Under the pieces are notes generated by a model, which did not search any database, had not been told where the DNA came from, and saw nothing but the letters and a program-made list of their open reading frames with translations. Shown in pieces: positions 8,877 through 17,578 of a DNA stretch of 64,000 nt. Numbering within the stretch: the first letter of the stretch is position 1; each line of letters opens with the position of its first letter. The stretch is from Bacteroides intestinalis (lineage in GTDB: Bacteria; Bacteroidota; Bacteroidia; Bacteroidales; Bacteroidaceae), in contig NZ_CABJDN010000010.1 of NCBI RefSeq assembly GCF_902364365.1, positions 186,001 to 250,000 of the forward strand. The letters are read 5' to 3'. Both the position numbers and the translations under genes were made by a program.

Positions 8877-10292
8877 TTACTTCTGCGAATCAAAGTAACG
8901 AGTGAGTGTGTAAGCCTGCTTGTTTACTTTCTCCATTCGCCGCAATAAAGGTAACCAAGGAGAATATTCGCTGTCTACAATTCCTTTGTTGGAATCCCTG
9001 TTGGAAGGGTCTGTTGTCAAATCCTCCGGATCATTATCCTGATACCTAAACCAGTGCCACCCTACCGAGTATGGATTGCGGAGCAACTGTAAACAGAAGT
9101 TTTCGTAAAAGATTCCCCGGTCATCCTGAGTCGGCACATTCCATCCCGCACCGGTTGCATTGGGCAAACCGGAATCTTCTCCTTTCACATACCATTCGGT
9201 AATCAGAAAAGGTTTACCCGACCATTCTCCCCAGTTATTCATCCGTTCCTGTTCCGGCTGCCACTGGCGGTAATGATTTATAGAAATAATATCCATATAC
9301 TTACCTGCTACCTTAAAGATAGCCGGATTGGTAAGTTCCTGATTCTTATCCTGATTAAACCGGCAACCGAGATACATGTGATTAGGATCTATACGACGCA
9401 ACACCGAAGTCACTTTCTGCATATACGTCTCGAAGAAGAAGGCGGAAAATGCAAGACGGTCTTCCTCGGTAATATCCGCCACAGTTGCTTCCTTCCCTTT
9501 TCGTTCATCCAACCATTTCCGTGCTGCCAGGTATCCCTGTTCATCTTTAGCCAGAAAGTTAAGATGACGGTCCAAAGCATCAGTATACCAAGGTAATTCA
9601 TTGTCTGTAAAATAGCCCAACAGGCAAGGATCGTCTTTATACCGTGCCAACGGAGCAAGAGCCTGCTCTACATATTTGTCAAACTCATTATCGAATACCA
9701 TAGGCAGATTGAATCGATACCCCTGCCAGCCGGCTACCTTATAGGCACCTCTATACTTCTTCACATGCTCATGCTTATAGTTCCCCATAGGGTTGACAAT
9801 CAGTGTATAGACCAATGGCGTTTGACTGGTACGGATATCTTCCACTGCCGACCAGGCTCCGACGCCATTAAATCCATACGAACGTAACATTTCTGTCTCC
9901 GCCTTCACCCACTGGGCACGCGTACCAAATTTTTCCTGAAATGCAGACTGTTGCTTCTCCGAGGTTCCAGGCGCAAATGCTACTACTGCCCGGTGATGGA
10001 ACGGATACCCTTCGGGATCAATAATCCACCATCGCCCATTGATCTTCTCTGTACGGAAAAAGCCGGTTGCCTCCTGGCGGTTCGTCTTATATCCTCCGAA
10101 CACAGACAGGACTGGTTCCTTTTTCTTTTTGAATCCTTTCAGGTTATCCACAGTATGTGCCTCGTAAGGTGTCCAGTTCTCCACAGTGCTGTTGGCACGT
10201 GTCTGTACCTGGACTGTTTTACCAGACTGGGCAAACAGCACTGAAGAAGCAAAAAGAGATAACAAAAGTATGGTTACTATTTTCATACTCAT
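8877..10292 (-). CDS. Clan GH-A glycoside hydrolase, GH50 (agarase)-like
   Basis: A 471-residue exported enzyme with a signal peptide (MKIVTILLLSLFASSVLFAQ). The rest is a single TIM barrel. The acid/base is E232 in GYFTDNELPW and the nucleophile E366 in FLITEWYVKG. The stretches DPNHMYLGCRF, DIISINHY and VGWHWFRYQDND are the layout I associate with GH50 agarases and their relatives. It lacks the large N-terminal binding domain of marine agarases. Sitting among three GH3 genes it may act on a beta-glucan or another beta-glycan, so agarase activity should not be assumed. The start codon directly abuts the SusD stop; a second Met two codons later is equally possible. Family placement is from remembered motifs, substrate unknown. 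Confidence 0.75.
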   Translation of the reverse strand: MSMKIVTILLLSLFASSVLFAQSGKTVQVQTRANSTVENWTPYEAHTVDNLKGFKKKKEPVLSVFGGYKTNRQEATGFFRTEKINGRWWIIDPEGYPFHHRAVVAFAPGTSEKQQSAFQEKFGTRAQWVKAETEMLRSYGFNGVGAWSAVEDIRTSQTPLVYTLIVNPMGNYKHEHVKKYRGAYKVAGWQGYRFNLPMVFDNEFDKYVEQALAPLARYKDDPCLLGYFTDNELPWYTDALDRHLNFLAKDEQGYLAARKWLDERKGKEATVADITEEDRLAFSAFFFETYMQKVTSVLRRIDPNHMYLGCRFNQDKNQELTNPAIFKVAGKYMDIISINHYRQWQPEQERMNNWGEWSGKPFLITEWYVKGEDSGLPNATGAGWNVPTQDDRGIFYENFCLQLLRNPYSVGWHWFRYQDNDPEDLTTDPSNRDSNKGIVDSEYSPWLPLLRRMEKVNKQAYTLTRYFDSQK

Positions 10293-11840
10293 TTAATATT
10301 GCGGATTCTGCGGGAAAGTTCCCATTGCATCTATTTGCGCCTGCGGGATCGGCCAGCGCACCATATAATCTTTCATCGTCGTGCCCTGAATACTACTGGT
10401 TGTACTGCCGAAACGATGGTACTTATTCACCTGTTCCACCAACTTGCCGATACGTTTGAGGAAGAACCAACGTTTGCCTTCAAAGCACAACTCACGCGCA
10501 TATTCATCCATGATGGTCTGAAGATCAATGGTAGTAGCCTCTTCAAGTCCGGCACGCAGACGTATAGCATTGAGATATTCCAGTGCCTTTTCCGTATTTC
10601 CTTTCCGCCAATGTGCTTCGGCACCCAAAATATAAGTATCCGCCAAACGATAAGCAATGAAGGGTTTGTAGGACAAGGCGCGTTTAGCCGGTTTGCTCAG
10701 GTCCCGATATTTCATCAGGCTCCAAGTGTACTGGCGCAGCTGAGTAGAATACGGGGGATCACCCGGTAATTTCTTTTCATAATAGACTGAAGCGGGGTTG
10801 TTTCCGTACAGCGTATCCGGATAGAAATAGAACTGTAAGCGCTTGTCTTTATCCTTGTCATACAATGAACGGAGATACTCATTCGGATACGTCCACCCGT
10901 AAGCGTTTCCTCCATAGTTGGCTTCCTCAATGATAGGCGCTACAGGATCTCCCGGAATGGTGATCTCATAGAAACGGGCTTGGAAACAAGCTCCCAACAC
11001 ATGACCATCACCTCCTGCCAATGTATGGCTGCCTCCGGATAACTCATCGAACTGCCACGCCATCAGACTCTCGCTATGGTTTACATTATTACCGAATATT
11101 TCGCTGATACCTACCAGTTTGTGATGTCCGTCTGTAATTATCGCATCAGCCTGTGCTGCTGCCGTAGTGTAATCTTCCTGCCACATAGCCGACTCAGCAC
11201 GCAACTGACGGGCTAGGCCCAATCCGATAATTCCTGGATCCACTTTATATTGCAAGTGCTTGATGGCATAATCGAGGTCTCGGTCAATAAAGGCATATAC
11301 ATCCTTCTGGCTAGCCGGTTTATACTCTACTTCGTCAAACGCATTGTCCGGAGTTGTCGGTATGCTATCCAACAAGATATTGTCGTAAGTAGAAATCAGT
11401 CTGAGGTATGCCCAAGCACGAATCACACGGGCTTCCGAAACGATTCGCTCACGGGTTTCAGTTTGCATACTAATACCGGGTGCGGCATCAATAATGGCGG
11501 AAGCACGATCAATCATCTGATAGGGGCGGTTCCACATCTCGGCCGGCATGGCATTTGCACGCATATTGGAACGATACATTTCCGCTTCATTCCATGTACG
11601 CACCATAGCCAAGTCTGTGGCACAATAAAACCAGTAAGCTCCGCGTGCATCCGAATCATTGAAACGGAAAAAGCGGCGAGAGAGGCCGTATAGTCCATTC
11701 AGACCGATTTCCAGTCCTTCTTCGCTCTCATAGAGCGTTGAACTATTAATCTTGTCGAACTGTGTTTCTTCCAGCCAGGAATCACAAGAGGTATTGACTA
11801 CCAATAATCCGATGATAAGAAATAATATATAATTTTTCAT
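10293..11840 (-). CDS. SusD-like starch-binding outer-membrane lipoprotein (PUL 1)
   Basis: A 515-residue SusD/RagB family lipoprotein that closes like a lid over its SusC partner at the outer face of the outer membrane and binds glycan. The lipoprotein signal is MKNYILFLIIGLLVVNTSC followed by DSWLEE. The TPR-like helical body and the C-terminal RagB domain (ADTYILGAEAHWRKGNTEKA, ELCFEGKRWFFLKRIGK) are clear. The Met at 11840 was chosen since it starts the signal; the 23 codons upstream lie in the SusC-SusD gap. Gap to SusC is 58 bp and the next gene begins at the stop codon, so the three are cotranscribed. Confidence 0.95.
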   Translation of the reverse strand: MKNYILFLIIGLLVVNTSCDSWLEETQFDKINSSTLYESEEGLEIGLNGLYGLSRRFFRFNDSDARGAYWFYCATDLAMVRTWNEAEMYRSNMRANAMPAEMWNRPYQMIDRASAIIDAAPGISMQTETRERIVSEARVIRAWAYLRLISTYDNILLDSIPTTPDNAFDEVEYKPASQKDVYAFIDRDLDYAIKHLQYKVDPGIIGLGLARQLRAESAMWQEDYTTAAAQADAIITDGHHKLVGISEIFGNNVNHSESLMAWQFDELSGGSHTLAGGDGHVLGACFQARFYEITIPGDPVAPIIEEANYGGNAYGWTYPNEYLRSLYDKDKDKRLQFYFYPDTLYGNNPASVYYEKKLPGDPPYSTQLRQYTWSLMKYRDLSKPAKRALSYKPFIAYRLADTYILGAEAHWRKGNTEKALEYLNAIRLRAGLEEATTIDLQTIMDEYARELCFEGKRWFFLKRIGKLVEQVNKYHRFGSTTSSIQGTTMKDYMVRWPIPQAQIDAMGTFPQNPQY

Positions 11841-11898
11841 TATAGTTATATCATTAAAATGTTGAATGTATGAAATTATATCTCTGACTGCCTTCCGA

Positions 11899-14800
11899 TC
11901 AGAAACCAAGCTGCAAACCGAAAGTCAACGTACGGGCTTCGGGATACTTGTCAGCGGGCTGTTCGGGACTGTACGACTCATAATCTGTCAATGTTAACAG
12001 GTTTTGTCCGGTAAAGTAGAACCTTACATTGCTCAAGCGCACTTTTGCAAGCCATGTCTTCGGCAGGGTATATCCTATCGTTATATTCTGCAAACGCACA
12101 TAAGAGGCATCCTGACGAGCTATACTTCCCATTTCGAGGGCTCCATTGGTTGTAGGCCGCGGGAAGTTACCGGTAGGATTTTCCGGTGTCCAGTAATTCA
12201 CCTTCACACCGTTGAACACTGCACGCATATTACCACCATAATTATAATCTGCCAGGAACGGATTGTATTTGGTTATTCCCTGTACAGTATAAATATCCAT
12301 GGAAAAGTCAACATTCTTATATCTTACCGATGCATTGAAAGAACCATTCCACTTAGGGAATTGTGAAACCAGTATTTTGTCATCGTCGTCCAACTTACCG
12401 TCGCCCGTGCGATCTACAATTTTAATGTCTCCGGGTTGAGCATTGGGTTGTGCTGATTTAGGAATCTCATCAATCTCGTCTTCCTGCCAGATACCGGCTA
12501 CTTCGTATATTTTGGATACATTGATAGGTTGTCCGATATACCAGTTATTAATAGGATAATCATCTTCTTTGCCATCACCATCCAGGTCACCGAACAGCTT
12601 TATAATCTTATTGCGGTTACGTGCAAAAGTCATTCCCAATTGTACATCCCAATCCTGACTCTTTACCACAACACCTTCTAACTGTATTTCAAGACCTCTG
12701 TTCTGAATCTCTCCGATATTGTCCTTGATGGTAGAATATCCGGTAACCGAACTGATAGACCGGTCTATTAGCAAATCTTTCGTACGGGTATTATACCATT
12801 CCACAGTACCGGACAAACGATTATTAAAAAATCCAAAATCCACAGCCAGATTCAGAGTCGTAGAAGTTTCCCACTTCAGCTTAGGATTCGAGAGAACAGC
12901 TCCCGGCGTATATCCTGTCAGTTTCTTCGTGGTATAATAATCCCACTGGTCGGCAGATGCAATACTACCATAAGGCTGTATCGCTTCATTTCCTACGCTA
13001 CCATAGCTACCACGTAATTTCAGGTTCGTAAGTTGCTCAAAGTTTTGCATAAACTCTTCCTGATACACATTCCATCCCAATGCCATGGCAGGAAAAACAG
13101 CCCATTTGTTTTTAGCACCGAATACGGATGAGCCGTCACGACGCCCACTTACGGTTACATAGTATTTCGAAGCGAAATCATACTGCATACGTAGAGCGGT
13201 AGAAACAAGACGGCGTTGCGACGCACTTAAAGTAGGTATTACTTTCCCGGCTGCTTCAATGCCATAGACACCCAATAAGTCATTCGGAATTAGCGATCCG
13301 GCCATCTGATTGGAATGTTGGTTACGCTCATTCCAGCTCTGAATCAATGTACCGGATACGTGATGTTTGCCAAATTGATTATCATACGAAAGGATATTAT
13401 CAAGCGTCCACTCGTTCTCATCCTGATTTTTTATAGTGCCACTTCCCATACCTGTGTAACTTCCTGCCTTCGAATTGGCTGTACTATAGGTTTCTACCTT
13501 TGCATTCCAGCTACGACGGCTCACATTCAGTCGATAGGTCAGTCCCTTAAAAATCTTGAAGTCGAAGAAAAGATTCACCAGGTCATTACGGCTCTTGGTG
13601 GTCGATGTCTTTTCCTGCAAGTCAATCAGCGGATTCCAGTTCTCCTGCAATCCGGTGGGGTGCATATTGAGGTTACCTTCAGCATCATAAACCGAACCTA
13701 AAGGTGAACAGGTAACAGCATCGCGCAACAGGCCGGCTACCCCCGGATCATTCTTAGTCGAAATGCTCAGGCTGGTATTTAAACCGACTTTAAGCCAACG
13801 GGTAATTTCCTGATCAAGGTTAAAGCGAAGCTGCCCCTTTATAAAATCCGTTGCAGGTACCACACCGGTTTGCTTCATAAAGTTACCACTCACAAATACC
13901 TTTGTTTTCTCACCACCTCCGGTCACCGTGAGATCATGATTCTGAATAGTACCGGTACGCATCAACTCTTTCTGCCAGTCAATGAACTGTCCATTCTGGA
14001 TAGATTCGAGTTCCAATTGGCTGAATACATCAGAATCGGCACCATACTGGTTATTATTGGTGGTGCGGTAAGCCTCACGTTTATACTGTATAAATTCTTC
14101 AGGCGTGTAAACATCAAAGTTACGGTCGACGTTTTGGATACCATAATACCCCTGATAACTTACACGCGCCTTTCCCGCTTCTCCTCTTTTGGTGGTAAGC
14201 AATATGACACCATTTGCTGCACGTGCACCATAGATAGCCTGAGCGGCAGCATCCTTCAGAATTTCCACAGATGCAATATCATTCGGATTCACATCATTAA
14301 TGGAACCGATCACCACTCCGTCAGCTACTACAATAGGAGTAGTACCTCCCGAAATAGAGTTTGTACCGCGTATCTGTATATTCGAACTACCACCGGGACC
14401 GGCATTTTCTGAAGTTGTAATTTTCAGGCCGGCAGCTCGTCCGCGAAGCATTTCACCAATATCCAGGGTAGCGGCTTTCGTCATTTTATCTGTCTTAATC
14501 GTGGTTACAGAACTGATCACATCACTCTTCTTCATCACTCCATATCCCACAACAATTACATCATCAAGAGTATTTGAATCTTCCTGCAATTGTACAGTGA
14601 AATGATTCTTTCCATTTATTGAGACCTCTTGTGCATGATAACCGATGTAAGAGATCTGCAAAGTTCCTTGCAAAGGTGCATTCAGGGAGAATTTACCGTC
14701 AAGATCCGTAATTACACCCACAGCCGAGGATCCTTTCAGTACTACATTCGCGCCAATCAGTGGTTCGCCTTTATCGTCGGTCACCAGACCGGTGATCTGC

Positions 14801-14919
14801 TGGTTGGCTGTTCCGGATGAAATGTTCTGTGCAGAGAGTGGCATCGCAACGATGACCAACACGGCACACATAAGAAGATAAACATAAGTTCTCTTCACAA
14901 ATGTAAAAAGTGTATTCAT
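11899..14919 (-). CDS. SusC-like TonB-dependent outer-membrane transporter (PUL 1)
   Basis: A 1006-residue TonB-dependent barrel that imports glycan oligosaccharides together with SusD. After the signal peptide (ending AMPLSAQ) comes a carboxypeptidase-like regulatory domain (ITGLVTDDKGEPLIGANVVL), the TonB-box-like DDVIVVGYG, the plug domain (IQIRGTNSISGG, AIYGARAANGVILLTTK) and a barrel ending in the aromatic TFGLQLGF. Two acidic Ca-type loops (DLDGDGKEDD, DRTGDGKLDDDD) lie in the extracellular part, as is usual for SusC. Start set at the Met of the signal peptide (14919). No strong promoter is visible in the 152-bp gap before it, so transcription probably comes from the upstream GH3 genes, or from an HTCS-dependent site there. 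Confidence 0.96.
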   Translation of the reverse strand: MNTLFTFVKRTYVYLLMCAVLVIVAMPLSAQNISSGTANQQITGLVTDDKGEPLIGANVVLKGSSAVGVITDLDGKFSLNAPLQGTLQISYIGYHAQEVSINGKNHFTVQLQEDSNTLDDVIVVGYGVMKKSDVISSVTTIKTDKMTKAATLDIGEMLRGRAAGLKITTSENAGPGGSSNIQIRGTNSISGGTTPIVVADGVVIGSINDVNPNDIASVEILKDAAAQAIYGARAANGVILLTTKRGEAGKARVSYQGYYGIQNVDRNFDVYTPEEFIQYKREAYRTTNNNQYGADSDVFSQLELESIQNGQFIDWQKELMRTGTIQNHDLTVTGGGEKTKVFVSGNFMKQTGVVPATDFIKGQLRFNLDQEITRWLKVGLNTSLSISTKNDPGVAGLLRDAVTCSPLGSVYDAEGNLNMHPTGLQENWNPLIDLQEKTSTTKSRNDLVNLFFDFKIFKGLTYRLNVSRRSWNAKVETYSTANSKAGSYTGMGSGTIKNQDENEWTLDNILSYDNQFGKHHVSGTLIQSWNERNQHSNQMAGSLIPNDLLGVYGIEAAGKVIPTLSASQRRLVSTALRMQYDFASKYYVTVSGRRDGSSVFGAKNKWAVFPAMALGWNVYQEEFMQNFEQLTNLKLRGSYGSVGNEAIQPYGSIASADQWDYYTTKKLTGYTPGAVLSNPKLKWETSTTLNLAVDFGFFNNRLSGTVEWYNTRTKDLLIDRSISSVTGYSTIKDNIGEIQNRGLEIQLEGVVVKSQDWDVQLGMTFARNRNKIIKLFGDLDGDGKEDDYPINNWYIGQPINVSKIYEVAGIWQEDEIDEIPKSAQPNAQPGDIKIVDRTGDGKLDDDDKILVSQFPKWNGSFNASVRYKNVDFSMDIYTVQGITKYNPFLADYNYGGNMRAVFNGVKVNYWTPENPTGNFPRPTTNGALEMGSIARQDASYVRLQNITIGYTLPKTWLAKVRLSNVRFYFTGQNLLTLTDYESYSPEQPADKYPEARTLTFGLQLGF

Positions 14920-15071
14920 AATTAATTGTGTATTAATCAAATTTTCAGTATTAGTTTCTCTACTCATAAACTCAAACGAGCTTTTTTAATCAGTTTCATT
15001 GTTTCTCATGGTTATAAATTTAAGATAAATAATGGGATTAATTTATAGTATTGAACGTTCATTATACAGTT

Positions 15072-17489
15072 TCAGGGTTGCATCATTTCAAACTTTCCTT
15101 TCAGTCGGATATCTTCGGAACTGCTACCAATAAGGACCTCAAACTCACCGGGTTCTACGATCCAGTGCATATCTTTGTCAAGCATTTCCAGATCCTCGGG
15201 AAGAAGAGTGAAATGAATACGCTTGGTTTCCCCCGGTTGCAAGGTAACCCGTTGGAAACCTCTCAATTGAGAATCATAGGTAATCACGGAACTTAACTTA
15301 TCACGCACATACAGCTGCACTACTTCATCACCCGCCCGCTGTCCGGTATTTGTCAGATCCATAGATATTTCTATCTTCCCCTGCACTCCCTGCCTGTCAG
15401 GGGTAATATGCAAATTTTCATATTCAAAAGTGGTATAACTCAATCCATATCCGAAAGGATAAAGAGAACCTACTACCGCTGTTTTGCCATAGCCGTTGGG
15501 GCCGTCACCCGGTTGTCCGGCATGTGAACCCGGCTTGAAGGGAAAGTTCAGCTCAATCTGTCCCAGAGTCTTAGGAAACGTTACCGGCAACTTTCCTCCG
15601 GGATTATATTCTCCGAAAAGAGTTTCAGCTATCGTCTGTCCGCCGGTGGAATTTGGGAACCAAGCTTCAAGAATAGCAGGTATGTAGCGGTTCTCCCAAT
15701 TAATGGTAAGCGGCTGTCCGTTGATAAGCACCAGAACAATAGGTTTCCCAGTTTCGTACAAAGCCTGCAAGAGTTGTAGCTGACGCCCCGGTAAGCCCAA
15801 TCCTGTACGCGATTTACTTTCACCTACCCGGTGTTCGTCCTCACCCAATACGGCAATTACCACATCACTCCGACGAGCCTTCTCCACAGCTTCCTGAATT
15901 TCCTGCCGTTCTTCCTCCGTCAAAGGAGTCGGAATGATTTCACTTTCCGGCCAAGTGGCATCTACTACTTCGCATCCTTTGGCATAATGTACGGTTACCG
16001 CCTGTCCGACGTAATCTCTGACACCCTGCAACACGTGAGTTACCTGCAAATTCTGCGGACCATATCGGCTGACATAAGCGGTAGTATCCGTAGCTAAAGG
16101 CCCCGTAACCAAAATATTCCGGAGATTACTCAATTGGAGAGGCAAGAGATTGGCTTCATTTTTCAATAACACCAGTGATTCTCTTCCCATCTGTTTCTCA
16201 AATTCTCTGGTATCAGGCGAAGCTACAATCTTGTCGGCGGCTTTCGTATCCGTGACATACGGACTGTCAAAAAGCCCCAGACGGAATTTAACCCGCAGTA
16301 CATCTGCTACATTCCGATCCAGTGTCTGCATAGACACACTTCCTTCTGCAACCAGCTCACGCAAGGGCAATACAAAATCGGAAGGTTGCGTAAAGTTCGT
16401 TTTCACATTGAGTCCTGCTTCTACCACTTGTTTCACGGCTTCTTTCATGTCCTGAGCCACACGGTGCTTACTATAGACAAACTCAACCGCTTCACTGTCA
16501 GAAACGACATAACCGTCGAAACCATATTTTTCTCTCAGCAACTCAGTCAGGAAATAATAACTGCCGGATACGGGAATACCATCCCAATCGTTATAACTGC
16601 TCATCACTCCCATCGGATGAACCTCGCGTATAATCTTCCTATAAGGATAAAGATGCAACTGGTGCATTTCGCGGGGAGCGACATGCGGGTCGGTACGTGC
16701 ATGTCCATCACGTCCACCTTTGGGGACACTGTACACAGCAAAATGCTTCAACGTTGCAGCAACTCCCTGCGACTGGATACCTGCCACCATTTCCTTGCCC
16801 AATGTGGCTACATGAAAAGGTTCTTCACCGTAACATTCAAGTACGCGCCCCCAGCGCGGATCGCGTGCCAAGTCCAGAATAGGAGCATATACATTAGTGT
16901 AACCCAAAGCTTTAGCTTCACGGCCTACAATCTCTCCCGCCTGTCTGACAAGAGCAGCATTCCAGGTGGAGCCGATGGCAATAGGAGCAGGAAGCGGAGT
17001 CGCGCGGTCGTGATTGAGTCCATGAATCCCCTCGTTGCTGAAATCAACAGGAATGCCAAGGCGTGTTTCTTCAATAAACCAGCGTTGCACTGTATTAATG
17101 GCTTCAGCATGCTTACTGAAAGGGTAGGAATATTGAGTTTTTACAAGTCCATTGAGATGTTCGTCGATATTGGCAATGCCATCTTTCCATAACTCCTGTT
17201 TCCAAGCAGGGGTAGGCAGTTCGTCTTTAGCGACCCTCTTATATCCATATAAGGTAGCTAATTGACAGGTTTTCTCCTCAACGGTCATCTGCGAAAGCAA
17301 ATCGGCAATGCGAGCTTCGATAGGAGCCGTCGGAGTTTCGTAGATGTCTTTCTTCCCGTTTTTATTCAGATCTATCCAGTCTTTATGATAGATCGTTTTA
17401 GACTTTTGCGCCAGTACCGGTTGAGATACAAAGGCACTTAGAAAACAAGCGATACTTATTATAATCAGTTTTTCAGTAGGTGTTCTCAT
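15072..17489 (-). CDS. GH3 glycoside hydrolase (PUL 1, second gene)
   Basis: An 805-residue exported GH3 enzyme with a signal peptide ending VSQPVLAQ. Right after it, residues 40-51 (DLNKNGKKDIYE) match a 12-residue EF-hand calcium loop, a feature of some Bacteroidetes GH3s. Then follow the GH3 barrel (nucleophile D331 in GYVVSDSEAV; RDPRWGRVLECYGED-like signature), the C-terminal sandwich domain and a fibronectin-III-like domain. The SDS after the nucleophile loop differs from the SDW of the other two GH3s here, so its specificity probably differs (for example beta-glucosidase against beta-xylosidase). The gap to the upstream GH3 is 89 bp. Start taken at the Met of the signal peptide. Confidence 0.94.
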   Translation of the reverse strand: MRTPTEKLIIISIACFLSAFVSQPVLAQKSKTIYHKDWIDLNKNGKKDIYETPTAPIEARIADLLSQMTVEEKTCQLATLYGYKRVAKDELPTPAWKQELWKDGIANIDEHLNGLVKTQYSYPFSKHAEAINTVQRWFIEETRLGIPVDFSNEGIHGLNHDRATPLPAPIAIGSTWNAALVRQAGEIVGREAKALGYTNVYAPILDLARDPRWGRVLECYGEEPFHVATLGKEMVAGIQSQGVAATLKHFAVYSVPKGGRDGHARTDPHVAPREMHQLHLYPYRKIIREVHPMGVMSSYNDWDGIPVSGSYYFLTELLREKYGFDGYVVSDSEAVEFVYSKHRVAQDMKEAVKQVVEAGLNVKTNFTQPSDFVLPLRELVAEGSVSMQTLDRNVADVLRVKFRLGLFDSPYVTDTKAADKIVASPDTREFEKQMGRESLVLLKNEANLLPLQLSNLRNILVTGPLATDTTAYVSRYGPQNLQVTHVLQGVRDYVGQAVTVHYAKGCEVVDATWPESEIIPTPLTEEERQEIQEAVEKARRSDVVIAVLGEDEHRVGESKSRTGLGLPGRQLQLLQALYETGKPIVLVLINGQPLTINWENRYIPAILEAWFPNSTGGQTIAETLFGEYNPGGKLPVTFPKTLGQIELNFPFKPGSHAGQPGDGPNGYGKTAVVGSLYPFGYGLSYTTFEYENLHITPDRQGVQGKIEISMDLTNTGQRAGDEVVQLYVRDKLSSVITYDSQLRGFQRVTLQPGETKRIHFTLLPEDLEMLDKDMHWIVEPGEFEVLIGSSSEDIRLKGKFEMMQP

Positions 17490-17578
17490 AGACTTATTTA
17501 TTGTTTTTATTTTCGGCAAAGATATGGGGGAGAGGGACTTGCTACTCCCCCAATTCATCTAAAAAGGTACACTATTCA

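Noticed and set aside
8877..10292. Naming the GH50-like gene a beta-agarase
   Set aside because: Only motif resemblance supports it, and no other agar-degrading family is in the locus.
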